Source: Luteibacter mycovicinus (GTDB taxonomy: Bacteria > Pseudomonadota > Gammaproteobacteria > Xanthomonadales > Rhodanobacteraceae). From it: a stretch of 64,000 nucleotides of DNA. Positions 32,993 to 41,730 of this stretch are shown piece by piece. Location of the stretch: assembly GCF_000745235.1 (NCBI RefSeq), contig NZ_JQNL01000001.1:2970001-3034000 (forward strand). The letters are read 5' to 3'. The position numbers and the translations under genes are program-made. The notes under the pieces are model-generated. The model saw nothing but the letters and a program-made list of their open reading frames with translations. It was not told the DNA's origin and searched no databases. Numbering within the stretch: position 1 is the first letter of the stretch; every line of letters starts with the position of its first letter.

Positions 32993-33053
32993 GAGTGGCC
33001 CTGTGAAGCGTTAAGCGTCAAGCGCGAGAGTTGACCGTTGGGCAACGCGCGTC

Positions 33054-33119
33054 AATCGTGCGTTGCGGCAAGAGTGATCGTGCGTTGCGGCGAGAGCGAT
33101 CGTACGTTGCGGCGAGAGC
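33054..33119 (+). repeat. three tandem 22-bp repeats
   Basis: Unit of 22 bp, GATCGTGCGTTGCGGCGAGA plus GC, at 33054-33075, 33076-33097 and 33098-33119, with 1-4 differences between copies. They run directly into a REP of the second type. Intergenic between the Mpo1-like gene and purC. Too few and too short, with no spacers, to be a CRISPR array. Confidence 0.88.
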
Positions 33120-33143
33120 GATCGCCGGCAGGGCCGGCTCCTA
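33120..33143 (-). repeat. second-type REP (GGAGCCGGCC class), minus orientation
   Basis: GATCGCCGGCAGGGCCGGCT followed by CCTA resembles the reverse of the element at 33208-33232. Together they form an inverted pair flanking a duplicated CTGCCGTGGCCTG motif. Confidence 0.65.
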
Positions 33144-33207
33144 TACGTCTGCCGTGGCCTGGAAGCCCCCCCCAAGATCTGCCGTGGCCTGTACGACACC
33201 GTGGACA

Positions 33208-33232
33208 TGTAGGAGCCAGCCTTGCTGGCGAC
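33208..33232 (+). repeat. second-type REP (GTAGGAGCCAGCC class)
   Basis: TGTAGGAGCCAGCCTTGCTG followed by GCGAC. It keeps the GTAGGAG head of the main REP family but has a different stem. A further copy lies inside the nrdJb coding region at 54607. Confidence 0.8.
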
Positions 33233-33243
33233 CCCCACCCGCC

Positions 33244-34140
33244 TCAGTCCAACCGAATCCCAGCCAGCTTATCCAGCGCCTCGGCATATTTCGACGCCGT
33301 CCGCTCGATCACGTCGGCGGGCACTTTCGGCGCCGGCGGCGACTTGTTCCAGCCCAGCTCTTCCAGATAATCGCGGACGAACTGCTTGTCGTAGCTCGGC
33401 GGGCTGATGCCGACCTGATACTCGTCAGCCGGCCAGAAACGGGAGGAGTCCGGGGTCAGCATCTCGTCCATCACGTGCAGCACGCCGTGCTCGTCCGTGC
33501 CGAATTCCAGTTTGGTGTCGGCGATGATCACGCCACGCTCGGCGGCGTAGGCCGCGGCGAAGGTATAGATCTCCAGGGTGGCCTTGCGTACGGCGTTGGC
33601 CAGATCCTCGCCGACCGCGTCGACGACCACGTCGAAGCTGACGTTCTCGTCGTGATCGCCTACCGCCGCCTTGGTCGACGGGGTGAAGATCGGCTCGGGC
33701 AGCTTCTGCGCCTGCTCAAGGCCTTCCGGCAGCCTGATCCCGCAGATGTCGCCGGTCTGCTGATACGACTTCCAGCCGGAGCCGATAATGTAACCACGGG
33801 CGATGGCCTCGACCGGCACCGGCTTCAGCCGCTTGGTGATCACCGCGCGTTTCGCATAGAGCGCGGGATCCACGCCGGCCGGCAGCACCGAGGCCACGTC
33901 CTCACCGGTGAGGTGGTTCGGCATGAGATGTTTCGTCTTCTCGAACCAGAAGTTGGAGATCTGGGTCAGCATTTCGCCCTTGCCCGGAATCGGATCGGGG
34001 AGCACCACGTCGAAGGCCGACAGCCGATCGGTCGCCACCATCAGCAGGCGGTTGCCGGGCAGGGCGTAGACGTCACGCACCTTGCCGCGATGGATGAGCT
34101 CCAGGCCCGGCAGGTCGGATTGCGAGAGGGTGGTCGGCAC
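33244..34140 (-). CDS. purC: phosphoribosylaminoimidazole-succinocarboxamide synthase
   Basis: 298 aa, the longer SAICAR synthetase form. It joins CAIR and aspartate with ATP in purine biosynthesis. Signatures: [29 protein letters not shown] at the start (nucleotide-binding, KVRDxY), [13 protein letters not shown], and [31 protein letters not shown] use the GTG at 34140 ([12 protein letters not shown]), the usual length in the family; an in-frame start 22 codons further upstream lacks conservation character. Confidence 0.95.
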   Translation of the reverse strand: MPTTLSQSDLPGLELIHRGKVRDVYALPGNRLLMVATDRLSAFDVVLPDPIPGKGEMLTQISNFWFEKTKHLMPNHLTGEDVASVLPAGVDPALYAKRAVITKRLKPVPVEAIARGYIIGSGWKSYQQTGDICGIRLPEGLEQAQKLPEPIFTPSTKAAVGDHDENVSFDVVVDAVGEDLANAVRKATLEIYTFAAAYAAERGVIIADTKLEFGTDEHGVLHVMDEMLTPDSSRFWPADEYQVGISPPSYDKQFVRDYLEELGWNKSPPAPKVPADVIERTASKYAEALDKLAGIRLD

Positions 34141-34303
34141 GGGGTGACTCCGATGAGGGGCGGTTCGAAGTCGGTCATTGTACCGGGGGTAGGGTGTGGC
34201 TCCCACCGGGGGTGAGGGATTTCGCGCGCGGTGCGCGCGCCTGCGCGCAGGCGGACGCGGTCCGCCTGCTAGAATTCGGGGTTACTGCCCCCATTGCCCT
34301 GCC

Positions 34304-34615
34304 ATGCGATTTCTATTGACCGCGGCGCTTGCCCTGGCCCTCTCCGCCCCCGTCCTCGCCGCACCGCCTGTGAAGCCGGCGCGCCTGGGCCTGTGTGCGG
34401 CGTGCCACGGGGAAGACGGCATGGCGCGGATCCCCGGCGCGCCCAATCTGGCCGGGCAGAAGCTCGACTACCTGCGCGAAGCCTTGCGCCAGTACCGTGA
34501 CGGTCGCCGCGACATCCCCGTGATGCGCGCCGCGACGGGCCCTCTCACCGACGCGGAAGTCGACCATCTGGCCCAGTGGTTCGCCGCACAGACCCCCACC
34601 AGGGCCGCTCCATGA
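34304..34615 (+). CDS. periplasmic c-type cytochrome, 103 aa
   Basis: Signal peptide residues 1-20 (ALALSAPVLAA), then one haem-binding site CAACH (Cys31, Cys34, His35) and a likely axial Met in DIPVM. Class I, cytochrome c553/c4-half size. It probably shuttles electrons in the periplasm; partner unknown. The stop overlaps the next gene by 4 bases (ATGA), so the two are translationally coupled. Confidence 0.88.
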   Translation: MRFLLTAALALALSAPVLAAPPVKPARLGLCAACHGEDGMARIPGAPNLAGQKLDYLREALRQYRDGRRDIPVMRAATGPLTDAEVDHLAQWFAAQTPTRAAP

Positions 34616-35421
34616 ATTTCACCGGCACTCTTATCGGCGCAGTCCTTGGCATGTGGGCGACCCACAACCTGCTCGGCGCCCTCATCGGCGGCGCGCTCGG
34701 CTTCATGTTCGATGCCAGTCGCCAGCAGCAACGTCGCCGTACGCCCGCACAGGGTGGCTACATCGCACCGCTGTTCGCGCTGATCGGCGCGGTGGCCAAG
34801 GCCGACGGACGGATTTCCGAAGCGGAAATCGCCATCGCCGAACGGCTGATGGTGCGCATGAACCTCGATCAGGAGCAGCGTCGCCAGGCCATCGACGCGT
34901 TCAACGAGGGCAAGCAGCCCGAGTTCAACGCGACCGAAGTCATCGACGAGCTGCGCCAGTGGGTCGGTCATCGTCGCGACCACGCGTTCCCCGTGATCGA
35001 CGTGGTCATCGAGACGGTGCTCGCCGAGGGTGGCAATCCGTCGACCGAAAAGATGGGCATCCTGCGCCAGCTGGCTTTCGCGCTGCGGGTAAGCGACATG
35101 GAGCTCATGGCGCTGATGGCGATGAAGGGCTATGCGTGGAACGCCACCGGCGGCGGCCGCTCGTACGGTGGCGGGCAGGGTGGCGGTGGTTACGTACCGC
35201 CGCAGCGGAATACCGCCGGTCCGGACCCCTACGCGGTCCTCGGCATCCAGCGCGGCGCCGACGATCGCGCGATCAAGCGGGCCTATCGCAAGCTGATTTC
35301 CGAGCATCACCCGGATCGCCTGGGCGACCTGCCGGACGACATGCGTCGCCGGGCGGAAGCGCGGGCCAGCGAGATCAATGCGGCCTACGAGCGGATCAAG
35401 GCGGAGAAGGGGTTTAAATGA
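34612..35421 (+). CDS. djlA: DjlA-like co-chaperone: TerB-type domain plus J-domain
   Basis: 269 aa. A Gly-rich hydrophobic N-terminus (GTLIGAVLGMWATHNLLGALIGGALGFMF) suits a DjlA-type membrane anchor, followed by a TerB/DjlA helical domain (about 45-160), a Gly/Tyr linker, and a C-terminal J-domain with the HPD motif (SEHHPDRLGDLP) that stimulates DnaK. The order matches E. coli DjlA. Coupled to the cytochrome gene upstream; a REP follows 18 bases after the stop. Confidence 0.88.
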   Translation: MNFTGTLIGAVLGMWATHNLLGALIGGALGFMFDASRQQQRRRTPAQGGYIAPLFALIGAVAKADGRISEAEIAIAERLMVRMNLDQEQRRQAIDAFNEGKQPEFNATEVIDELRQWVGHRRDHAFPVIDVVIETVLAEGGNPSTEKMGILRQLAFALRVSDMELMALMAMKGYAWNATGGGRSYGGGQGGGGYVPPQRNTAGPDPYAVLGIQRGADDRAIKRAYRKLISEHHPDRLGDLPDDMRRRAEARASEINAAYERIKAEKGFK

Positions 35422-35439
35422 TGACGCGAAGCGCCATCA

Positions 35440-35464
35440 TGTAGGAGCGCGCCCCGCGCGCGAC
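35440..35464 (+). repeat. REP element between djlA and rpe
   Basis: Canonical plus-oriented copy of the GTAGGAGCGCG family, single, without an inverted partner nearby. Confidence 0.88.
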
Positions 35465-35519
35465 CTTCCGTAATACCGCGACAAAACGCGTCATCCCCGA
35501 ACGGCTAACGGTACCCATC

Positions 35520-36191
35520 ATGTCCAGGCAATCACCCGTCATCGCCCCCTCCATCCTCTCGGCCGACTTCGCCCGCCTGGGTGAGGACACCCGCAAGGTG
35601 CTCGATGCCGGCGCGCAATGGGTGCACTTCGACGTGATGGACAACCACTATGTGCCCAACCTCACGATCGGGCCGATGGTGTTGAAGGCGCTGCGCGATT
35701 ACGGCATCACCGAGCACATCGACGTGCACCTGATGGTCAAGCCGGTGGATCGCATCGTCCCGGACTTCGCCAAGGCCGGCGCACGCAGCATCAGCTTCCA
35801 TCCGGAGGCCAGCGAGCATGTGGATCGCACCATCCAGCTGATCCAGGGCGAGGGCTGTGAGGCCGGCCTCGTGTTCAATCCGGCCACACCGCTGAACTGG
35901 CTCGACTACGTGATCGACAAGATCGACATGATCCTGATCATGTCGGTGAATCCCGGCTTCGGCGGTCAGAAATTTATCCCTGGCGCCCTGGACAAGATCC
36001 GTCATGTGCGTGAGCGCATCGACGCCAGCGGCCGCAACATCCGTCTGGAAGTGGATGGCGGCGTCAATGCCGACAACATCGGCCAGATCGCGGCGGCGGG
36101 TGCCGACACGTTCGTCGCCGGCTCGGCGATCTTCAATGCGCCGGATTACGCCGATGTGATCCGTCGGATGCATGCGGCGATCGGCGGCTAA
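35520..36191 (+). CDS. rpe: ribulose-phosphate 3-epimerase
   Basis: 223 aa, standard TIM-barrel size. Interconverts ribulose-5-phosphate and xylulose-5-phosphate. Motifs: [35 protein letters not shown] with metal-binding His and Asp, [18 protein letters not shown], and [12 protein letters not shown] with the catalytic Asp. In many relatives rpe precedes trpE; here trpE is 5.5 kb further on. Confidence 0.96.
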   Translation: MSRQSPVIAPSILSADFARLGEDTRKVLDAGAQWVHFDVMDNHYVPNLTIGPMVLKALRDYGITEHIDVHLMVKPVDRIVPDFAKAGARSISFHPEASEHVDRTIQLIQGEGCEAGLVFNPATPLNWLDYVIDKIDMILIMSVNPGFGGQKFIPGALDKIRHVRERIDASGRNIRLEVDGGVNADNIGQIAAAGADTFVAGSAIFNAPDYADVIRRMHAAIGG

Positions 36192-36274
36192 ACAAGTTTT
36201 CACGAGACAATAGCGAACTGCGTAGTATTGTAATCTCCAGTTCTCGGGGTGAGAGCCTACTGGAGGATGCGCAC

Positions 36275-37009
36275 ATGAAGTCGTTGTCCGTATTAGCCCT
36301 CACCGCGATGCTCGTCGCTCCCGCCGCTTTTGGCGCCGAGCGACCCCAGCCGCTCCCCGATCAGAAAGACATCGTCGCCAAGTCGCTGCTGCCGTGCCCC
36401 GGCGGTCTCGAGCGCTTTCTTCCCGGCGATTACTATTTCTGTTCCGCCGCCCGCAATTACTGGTCCGGCCATCCCGGCCTCGCACGCGAAAGCCTGAAAA
36501 ACGCGGCACAGTGGGCAAGCAAGCCGGCTCAATACGCGCTCGGCATCATGTATTTCAATGGCGACCGGGCGGAAAAGAATCGTCCGCTGGGTCTTGCCTG
36601 GCTGGCGCTCGCCGCCGAGCGGCACGATCCCGCCTACGAACCGGCCTTCATCTCGGCTTACAAAGAGGTGTCGCCGGAAGAGCTTGCGCAGGCCAACGCC
36701 TATTGGCAGGACCTGAAGAAGACTTACGGCGATCCGGTGGCCGCCCCGCGTGCCGAAAAACGCTTCGACCGCGAATACGCCCAGATCGCGTGGGCCGTCA
36801 ACTTCGGCGGAAGCATTTTTGTCGACGGTGTGACGGTTCCCTATAACGACGCGATGGCGAACGACCTGCCGTTGCAGAGTGGGTTTACGCTGGGCCGCAT
36901 GCTGCAATCGCAGAAGGCCATGTACTTCTACGGTTACGATAGCCACGTCTTCGTGGGTGACGCCGAGCTGGTGCCGATCAGTCAGGTCGCGTCTCGCAAG
37001 GACGACTGA
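36275..37009 (+). CDS. secreted SEL1-repeat-like protein, paralogue 1
   Basis: 244 aa. Signal peptide MKSLSVLALTAMLVAPAAFG. A central SEL1-type pair (AAQWASKPAQYALGIMYFNGD and GLAWLALAAERHDPAYEPAF), then a C-terminal region with FGGSIFVDGVTVPYND and a SHVFVGDAELVPIS ending. Two Cys (LPCPGGLE and YYFCSAA) could form a disulfide. Function unknown. It shares architecture and long stretches with the gene starting 81 bases downstream. AGGAGG-like TGGAGGATG precedes the start. Confidence 0.85.
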   Translation: MKSLSVLALTAMLVAPAAFGAERPQPLPDQKDIVAKSLLPCPGGLERFLPGDYYFCSAARNYWSGHPGLARESLKNAAQWASKPAQYALGIMYFNGDRAEKNRPLGLAWLALAAERHDPAYEPAFISAYKEVSPEELAQANAYWQDLKKTYGDPVAAPRAEKRFDREYAQIAWAVNFGGSIFVDGVTVPYNDAMANDLPLQSGFTLGRMLQSQKAMYFYGYDSHVFVGDAELVPISQVASRKDD

Positions 37010-37089
37010 CGCTTGGGGACACCCGTGCACGTCACGGGTCAAGGTGCGTTTAACGGACTAACTTTCATAGCTGCCGGGGAGGCAGGTGC

Positions 37090-37869
37090 ATGAAAATCTT
37101 TCGGACTCTTTCTTTCGTTCTCATGGCGACCGCATCGGTCGGTGCTTCGGCGATGGCGAATACCGCTCAGCCTGCGGATCCCCGGGCCCTGTTGCGCAAG
37201 GTCAACGCGTACTGCCCTGGCGGCATCGAGCGCATCCTGCCCGGCGAGTACTACTTCTGCGCCGCCGCTCGCGACTTCGGTAAGAACCACGATGCCCGGG
37301 CCCGCGAGCGTCTTCGCGATGCCGCTTACTGGGCGAGCAAGCCGGCGCAGTACGTGCTCGGGCTGATGTACTTCAATGGCGACGATGGCCCGATCAATCG
37401 TCCGTTGGGTGTGGCCTGGCTGGCACTCGCATCGGAACGCCACGATCCACGCTTCGAGCCGGCGTTCGCCAAAGCCTACCTGCAGCTGTCGCCTGCGGAA
37501 AAAGCCCAGGCGGACGCCTACTGGGTCGACATGCGCGAAAAGTACGGTGACAGGACCGCGGGGACGCGCGCGCACCGGATCTATCTGGCCGAGATGCGTA
37601 ATCTGCAAGCCGCCTTGATGTTCGGCGGTTCCGTCTTCATCGATGGCATTGCCCCTCCGAATGGCGATTCGGTAGGTTCGTTCAATGGTCCGGGTGGCGC
37701 GCGCGCTTCCAGCGTGGGTAGCGGATCCACGGGTTTCACAATTCAACGTCTGATCGGAAAATCAGGCGATGACTTCTTCCGGGGCCTCAACGGGACGGTC
37801 ACTGTCGGCGATGCCGAAATGGTGCCGCTGGGCAACGTCGTGACGAAGGCGTCGCCGAAGGCTGACTGA
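37090..37869 (+). CDS. secreted SEL1-repeat-like protein, paralogue 2
   Basis: 259 aa, clearly homologous to the gene before it: YCPGGIERILPGEYYFCAAA versus its LPCPGGLERFLPGDYYFCSAA, the same WASKPAQY...GLMYFNGD repeat and GVAWLALASERHDPRFEPAF, and FGGSVFIDGI. It has a signal peptide (MKIFRTLSFVLMATASVGASAMA). The C-terminal half has an added Gly/Ser-rich insert (about 200-220). A local tandem duplication with divergence. A hairpin terminator follows. Confidence 0.85.
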   Translation: MKIFRTLSFVLMATASVGASAMANTAQPADPRALLRKVNAYCPGGIERILPGEYYFCAAARDFGKNHDARARERLRDAAYWASKPAQYVLGLMYFNGDDGPINRPLGVAWLALASERHDPRFEPAFAKAYLQLSPAEKAQADAYWVDMREKYGDRTAGTRAHRIYLAEMRNLQAALMFGGSVFIDGIAPPNGDSVGSFNGPGGARASSVGSGSTGFTIQRLIGKSGDDFFRGLNGTVTVGDAEMVPLGNVVTKASPKAD

Positions 37870-37882
37870 GGCCATGAAAAAG

Positions 37883-37910
37883 CTCCCCCGTCCGGTGCCG
37901 GATGGGGGAG
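37883..37910. terminator. hairpin terminator between SEL1-like gene and small convergent gene
   Basis: CTCCCCC..TCCGG and CCGGA.GGGGGAG form a strong stem around a short loop, preceded by an A-run (GAAAAAG). On the minus strand this reads as a stem followed by CTTTTTC, a good intrinsic terminator for the convergent small gene; it may also help end the plus transcript. Confidence 0.75.
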
Positions 37911-37946
37911 TGAAGGAAGCTCCGGCAGGAGCGTCGGGGGAAAGGG

Positions 37947-38057
37947 TCAGTGCAGGCCGAACAAGACGCCGAGCAGCAGAGCGCCCAGCGCCAGGGTGAC
38001 GCGCAGGGGCTCGAAGTCGCGTTCGAGTTCGGTGTTGTCAGCGTCGGGTTTGGTCAT
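37947..38057 (-). CDS. 36-residue single-pass membrane protein
   Basis: A short reading frame: charged N-terminus MTKPDADNTELERDFEPL, then a hydrophobic helix VTLALGALLLGVLFGLH to the C-terminus. AGGAGAA lies 7 bases before the ATG at 38057, and a terminator lies just beyond the stop. Size, topology, ribosome site and terminator together support a real small-protein gene. Family unknown. Confidence 0.62.
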   Translation of the reverse strand: MTKPDADNTELERDFEPLRVTLALGALLLGVLFGLH

Positions 38058-38293
38058 CGTCGGTTCTCCTCGGCGCCGGTCGGCGCGCCGTCATGCCTAG
38101 TTGAATGCCGCACGCGGCGGGCGAGGCGTCCCATAAGGGGCAATCCGCGGATGGTTTATGGCAAAGCGAAGGCAAAGACTTCGTGCACGGCGGTTCGCGG
38201 CGATGTATAGGGCGAAACGCGGGCAATCGCGGCCTAGGCCTTGCGCCCGCCGGTCCCCCATAGCACCCTGCGCACGCCGATCCTCCACACGGA

Positions 38294-38989
38294 ATGCCCA
38301 TGGCCCGCAGCATCGCCATCGTCGAAGACGAACCCCTCATCCGCGCCAACTACGTCGAAGCCCTCAACCGCTTCGGTTACGAGGCCCGCGGCTACGGCTC
38401 ACGCCGCGATGCGTCGACGGCCTTCGCCATGCGTCTGCCGGAACTGGTCATCATCGACATCGGCCTGGGCGACGAGCCGGAAGGCGGTTTCGATCTTTGC
38501 CGCGAGCTCCGCGCCAAATCGGCCACGCTGCCGATTATCTTCCTGACCGCACGTGACTCCGACTTCGACGTCATCTCCGGCCTGCGTCTGGGCGCCGACG
38601 ACTATCTCTCCAAAGACACGAGCCTGCACCAGCTGGCCGCCCGCATCGCGGCGTTGTTCCGCCGCATCGAATCGCTCAAGGCCCCCGCCGCGAGCGAAAC
38701 CGTGATCGAACACGGTCCGCTGAAGCTCGAGTCCGAGCGCATGCGCGTCCTGTGGAACGGCATCGAGATTCCGCTCACGGTGACCGAGTTCTGGATGGTG
38801 CATACGCTGGTGCGGTTCCCGGGTCACGTGAAGAATCGCGATCAGCTCATGCGTGAAGCGGAGCTCGTCGTGGACGATGCGACGATCACCTCGCACATCA
38901 AGCGCATCCGCAAGAAGTTCATCGCGCTGGCGCCCGAGTTCGATGCGATCGAAACGGTGCACGGGGTCGGATATCGCTGGACGCCGTGA
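38294..38989 (+). CDS. two-component response regulator, OmpR type (PdsR-like)
   Basis: 231 aa. Receiver domain with the acidic pair in VEDEP (11-14), phosphoacceptor Asp55 in LVIIDIGLGD, and the K of DDYLSKD, followed by a winged-helix DNA-binding domain (ITSHIKRIRKKF...VHGVGYRWTP). Resembles the proteobacterial dedicated-sortase-system regulator (PdsR) seen in xanthomonads, but no sortase gene is in the window. The stop overlaps the GTG of the kinase gene. An ATG two codons later is an equally possible start. Confidence 0.9.
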   Translation: MPMARSIAIVEDEPLIRANYVEALNRFGYEARGYGSRRDASTAFAMRLPELVIIDIGLGDEPEGGFDLCRELRAKSATLPIIFLTARDSDFDVISGLRLGADDYLSKDTSLHQLAARIAALFRRIESLKAPAASETVIEHGPLKLESERMRVLWNGIEIPLTVTEFWMVHTLVRFPGHVKNRDQLMREAELVVDDATITSHIKRIRKKFIALAPEFDAIETVHGVGYRWTP

Positions 38990-40983
38990 GCCTCCGCCAG
39001 AAACTCCTCCTCGTCGCCCTCTGCACCCTGGCCCTTCCGGTCGCCGGGTGGCTCTACGTGCGTCAGATGGAGACACTGCTCCGCGAAGGCCAGGCCCAGG
39101 CACTGGTGGCCAGCGCGCGAGCCATGGCCCGCAGTCTCGTCGTGGTCGATGCACCGTTGCCGCCGGCGGGGCCGGCCTGGTTCCTCCAGCGCGCCAACGT
39201 GCCGATCACCATCGACGGTTATGCCGACGACTGGGCCTCGCTCAGCCCCTGGGCGCAGCCTTTCGGCAAAAACTCCCGGGTGATGCTGGCCGAGGACGAC
39301 CACTGGGTCTATTTCTACATCGATGTGCGCGCGACACATCGCCGTCGCGCCGATGCGGCCGACCGCCTCGCGCTCAACGCCGATCACCTCATCGTCTCCA
39401 TCGCAAGCGGCGACGATAGCCAGCGCTACCTGATGGCCAGCGCCGCGCCCGGCGCGACGACGGCCATCGCACTGGATGCCGATGCGGGCGTGTTGCCCGA
39501 TCGCATCAATGCGCAGTGGCAGGAAGACGGCAGCGGTTTCCGCGCGGAGTTCCGGCTGCCTCGCGGCCTGCGCCTCGATCGCTTCGGTCTCGGCGTTCAT
39601 GTGGCCGCGGACGGTGATCCCGATCCACTGACCGCCGACAACCGGCCGCTGATCGATTTCTCCGCGCCGCTGTCGCAGGAAGTGGCGCGTCTGGCGCCGG
39701 ACGGTGTTCGCGTACGTATTCTCTCGCCCGACGCGTGGCTTGTCGCACAGAGCGGCAAGCTCGCGCTGCCGGACCTGCCCGCGGGCGATCGTCCGGGTTG
39801 GTTCGCTTCGCTGGTCTATCGCTCGCTGCTGGCGACCCGTCTGGATAGTGACAGCGCGTGGGCCGAAGACGCTCCACGTATCGACCTGCCGGAAGTGCGC
39901 GAAGCCATGCAAGGCAAAACCGCCACCGCGTGGCGCGCGGGTGAGGCGCGTGGGAGTGTCGTACTCGCCGCCGCCATGCCGATCCAGATGCAAGGCAAGT
40001 CCCACGGCGTGGTGCTGCTCGAACAACCCAGTCGCGCGGTGCCGCTGCTGGCGAACCGCGCGCTGTTCGGTCTGCTGCTGACGAGCTTCGCCGTGCTGCT
40101 GGTCGCTGGCGGCGTGCTGCTGTTGTTCGCGACGCGACTGACCATTCGCCTGCGTCGTCTGCGCAACGCCGCCGAGCGTGCGCAGGCCAACGATGGTCGT
40201 CTGGATGGCCCATTCCCTCTGACCGATGCCACCGACGAACTCGGTGACCTCGCGCGCAGCTTCGAGCGGCTCTTCGAAGTGGTGGGCGGCTACACCGATT
40301 ACCTGCGGACGCTGGCATCCAAGCTCTCGCACGAACTCAACACCCCGCTGGCCATCGTCAAATCGTCGCTGGATAATCTCGATCACGCAGGACTGCCGCC
40401 GGAAGCCGCGCCTTATCTGGCCCGTGCGCGTGACGGCGTGGCACGTCTCGGCCAGCTGGTGCGAGCGATGAGCGAAGCAAGCCGCATGGAGCGCGCCATC
40501 GCATCGGCGGAAGCCGAGGACGTCGACCTCGCCGACATCGTGCGCGGCTGCGCCGAGGGCTACCGCGCACTGGCAGGCGATCGCCGCCTCGAAGCCGAAC
40601 TGCCTCCCACGCCGGTCCCGATGCATTGCTCGCCCGAGCTGATCGCGCAGGCGCTGGACAAGCTGTTCGACAACGCGTTGTCGTTCACGCCACCCGGCGG
40701 ATGGTTGCGCATCGCCCTGACGCCGACCGTCGACGGCGCGGACATCGAGCTGTCCAACGAAGGGCCGCCGCTGCCCGCAGCGATGCAGGGGCGTCTGTTC
40801 GATTCGCTGGTCAGTCTGCGCGACAAGGCGACGCCCGGCGACGCGCCACATCTCGGCCTCGGCCTGTACGTCGTGCGGCTGGTAGCCGAGCGCCATCAGG
40901 GGAGTGCCAGTGCGCGGAACCTCGAGGGCGGGGTGGCGTTTACACTGCATTTGAAGGGGTTGCCCAGGCAGCGATTGGGCTGA
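38986..40983 (+). CDS. sensor histidine kinase (PdsS-like) with CBM9/DOMON-like sensor
   Basis: 665 aa from GTG 38986. One N-terminal membrane helix; a large periplasmic region including PITIDGYADDWASLSPWAQPF and MLAEDDHWVYFYIDVRATHR, which looks like a carbohydrate-binding CBM9/DOMON-type beta-sandwich; a second helix (about 360-385); HAMP; a dimerisation/phosphoacceptor helix with His449 (KLSHELNTPLAIVKSS); and an ATPase domain (KLFDNALSFTPPGG, LGLGLYVVRLVAERHQG). Partner of the preceding regulator. Its periplasmic ligand is unknown. Confidence 0.9.
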   Translation: MSLRQKLLLVALCTLALPVAGWLYVRQMETLLREGQAQALVASARAMARSLVVVDAPLPPAGPAWFLQRANVPITIDGYADDWASLSPWAQPFGKNSRVMLAEDDHWVYFYIDVRATHRRRADAADRLALNADHLIVSIASGDDSQRYLMASAAPGATTAIALDADAGVLPDRINAQWQEDGSGFRAEFRLPRGLRLDRFGLGVHVAADGDPDPLTADNRPLIDFSAPLSQEVARLAPDGVRVRILSPDAWLVAQSGKLALPDLPAGDRPGWFASLVYRSLLATRLDSDSAWAEDAPRIDLPEVREAMQGKTATAWRAGEARGSVVLAAAMPIQMQGKSHGVVLLEQPSRAVPLLANRALFGLLLTSFAVLLVAGGVLLLFATRLTIRLRRLRNAAERAQANDGRLDGPFPLTDATDELGDLARSFERLFEVVGGYTDYLRTLASKLSHELNTPLAIVKSSLDNLDHAGLPPEAAPYLARARDGVARLGQLVRAMSEASRMERAIASAEAEDVDLADIVRGCAEGYRALAGDRRLEAELPPTPVPMHCSPELIAQALDKLFDNALSFTPPGGWLRIALTPTVDGADIELSNEGPPLPAAMQGRLFDSLVSLRDKATPGDAPHLGLGLYVVRLVAERHQGSASARNLEGGVAFTLHLKGLPRQRLG

Positions 40984-41101
40984 TTCGACAGTCCGGCGGG
41001 CCCGGCCTTGACGGACTTCGGCCGGAGCTACGGGCCCCCGGAAGGTGAGTCCTCCAGAGCCATCGGCCAGCGTCGATCGTTTGGAAGAAAGGAGGAAAAG
41101 G

Positions 41102-41539
41102 ATGAAGTCGATCTGTGCGGTTGTCATCGGTATGGCGTGGTTGACGCAGTCCGTCGGCGCACTGGCCGGGGACGCGGACCAGGGGGTGAGACGGGGAACT
41201 CCGAAAGGTGTCTCCGAGAGCTTCTTCGCCTGCACAGACCGGGCTGGCGGCGACATCGTTGGGCTGGGCAACTGTTCAACCGCCGAAAAGAAGGTCCAGG
41301 ACGCGCGCCTCAACAAGGCCTATTCGGCTCTGATGAGCAAGCTCGATAGCCAGGGCAAGGATCATCTGCGCGCCGCCGAGCGGGCCTGGATCGAATTCAA
41401 CGCCAGGTCCGTCGACACGGAATTGGATGTGCGGAGCAGCGAGAAGACGGCAAACATCGACGCGTCGATCAACGAAATTTATCGATACGCGGAGCGAGCC
41501 AATACGCTCGAGGGTCTGCTTTCCGTTGTGGGTGATTGA
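41102..41539 (+). CDS. secreted LprI-like protein (PF07007-type)
   Basis: 145 aa with signal peptide MKSICAVVIGMAWLTQSVGALA and AGGAGG 7 bases before ATG 41102. The core CSTAEKKVQDARLNKAYSALMSKLDSQGKDHLRAAERAWIEFNAR matches the lysozyme-inhibitor LprI N-terminal domain family (helical, with a W/R-rich second half). Members are periplasmic and some inhibit lysozyme; whether this one does is unknown. Confidence 0.82.
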   Translation: MKSICAVVIGMAWLTQSVGALAGDADQGVRRGTPKGVSESFFACTDRAGGDIVGLGNCSTAEKKVQDARLNKAYSALMSKLDSQGKDHLRAAERAWIEFNARSVDTELDVRSSEKTANIDASINEIYRYAERANTLEGLLSVVGD

Positions 41540-41645
41540 ATGGATGCTGCGTCACATGCGGCGTACTCAGCGACATACGCCAGGCACTCGTGGCGCACTC
41601 CAGAGCCTGGCTTTTGGACGAAGTTCGGGTCCGAGTAGCAAAAAG

Positions 41646-41668
41646 GGCGGCTTCCGCGTGGAACCGCC
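41646..41668. terminator. hairpin upstream of trpE
   Basis: GGCGGcTTCC pairs with GGAAcCGCC around a GCGT loop, preceded by an AAAAA run on its left. On the minus strand it would be followed by T5; on the plus strand there is no T-run. It may be an attenuating hairpin in the trpE leader or a structural element. I see no Trp-rich leader peptide. Confidence 0.4.
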
Positions 41669-41730
41669 TGTCCCAATCCCAGGGCCTGGGCCTACAATCG
41701 GGGGTCACTCCAAGGTCACCCCCGAGACCC

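Noticed and set aside
33054..33119. CRISPR-like array
   Set aside because: Three contiguous 22-bp units without spacers; a simple tandem repeat.
34207..34303. GCGCGCGGTGCGCGCGCCTGCGCG stretch before the cytochrome gene as another REP
   Set aside because: It lacks the GTAGGAG head and GCGAC tail; only GC-rich dyad sequence.
41540..41730. trp attenuator leader peptide before trpE
   Set aside because: No start codon with a run of Trp codons and a T-run terminator; only one isolated hairpin is visible.
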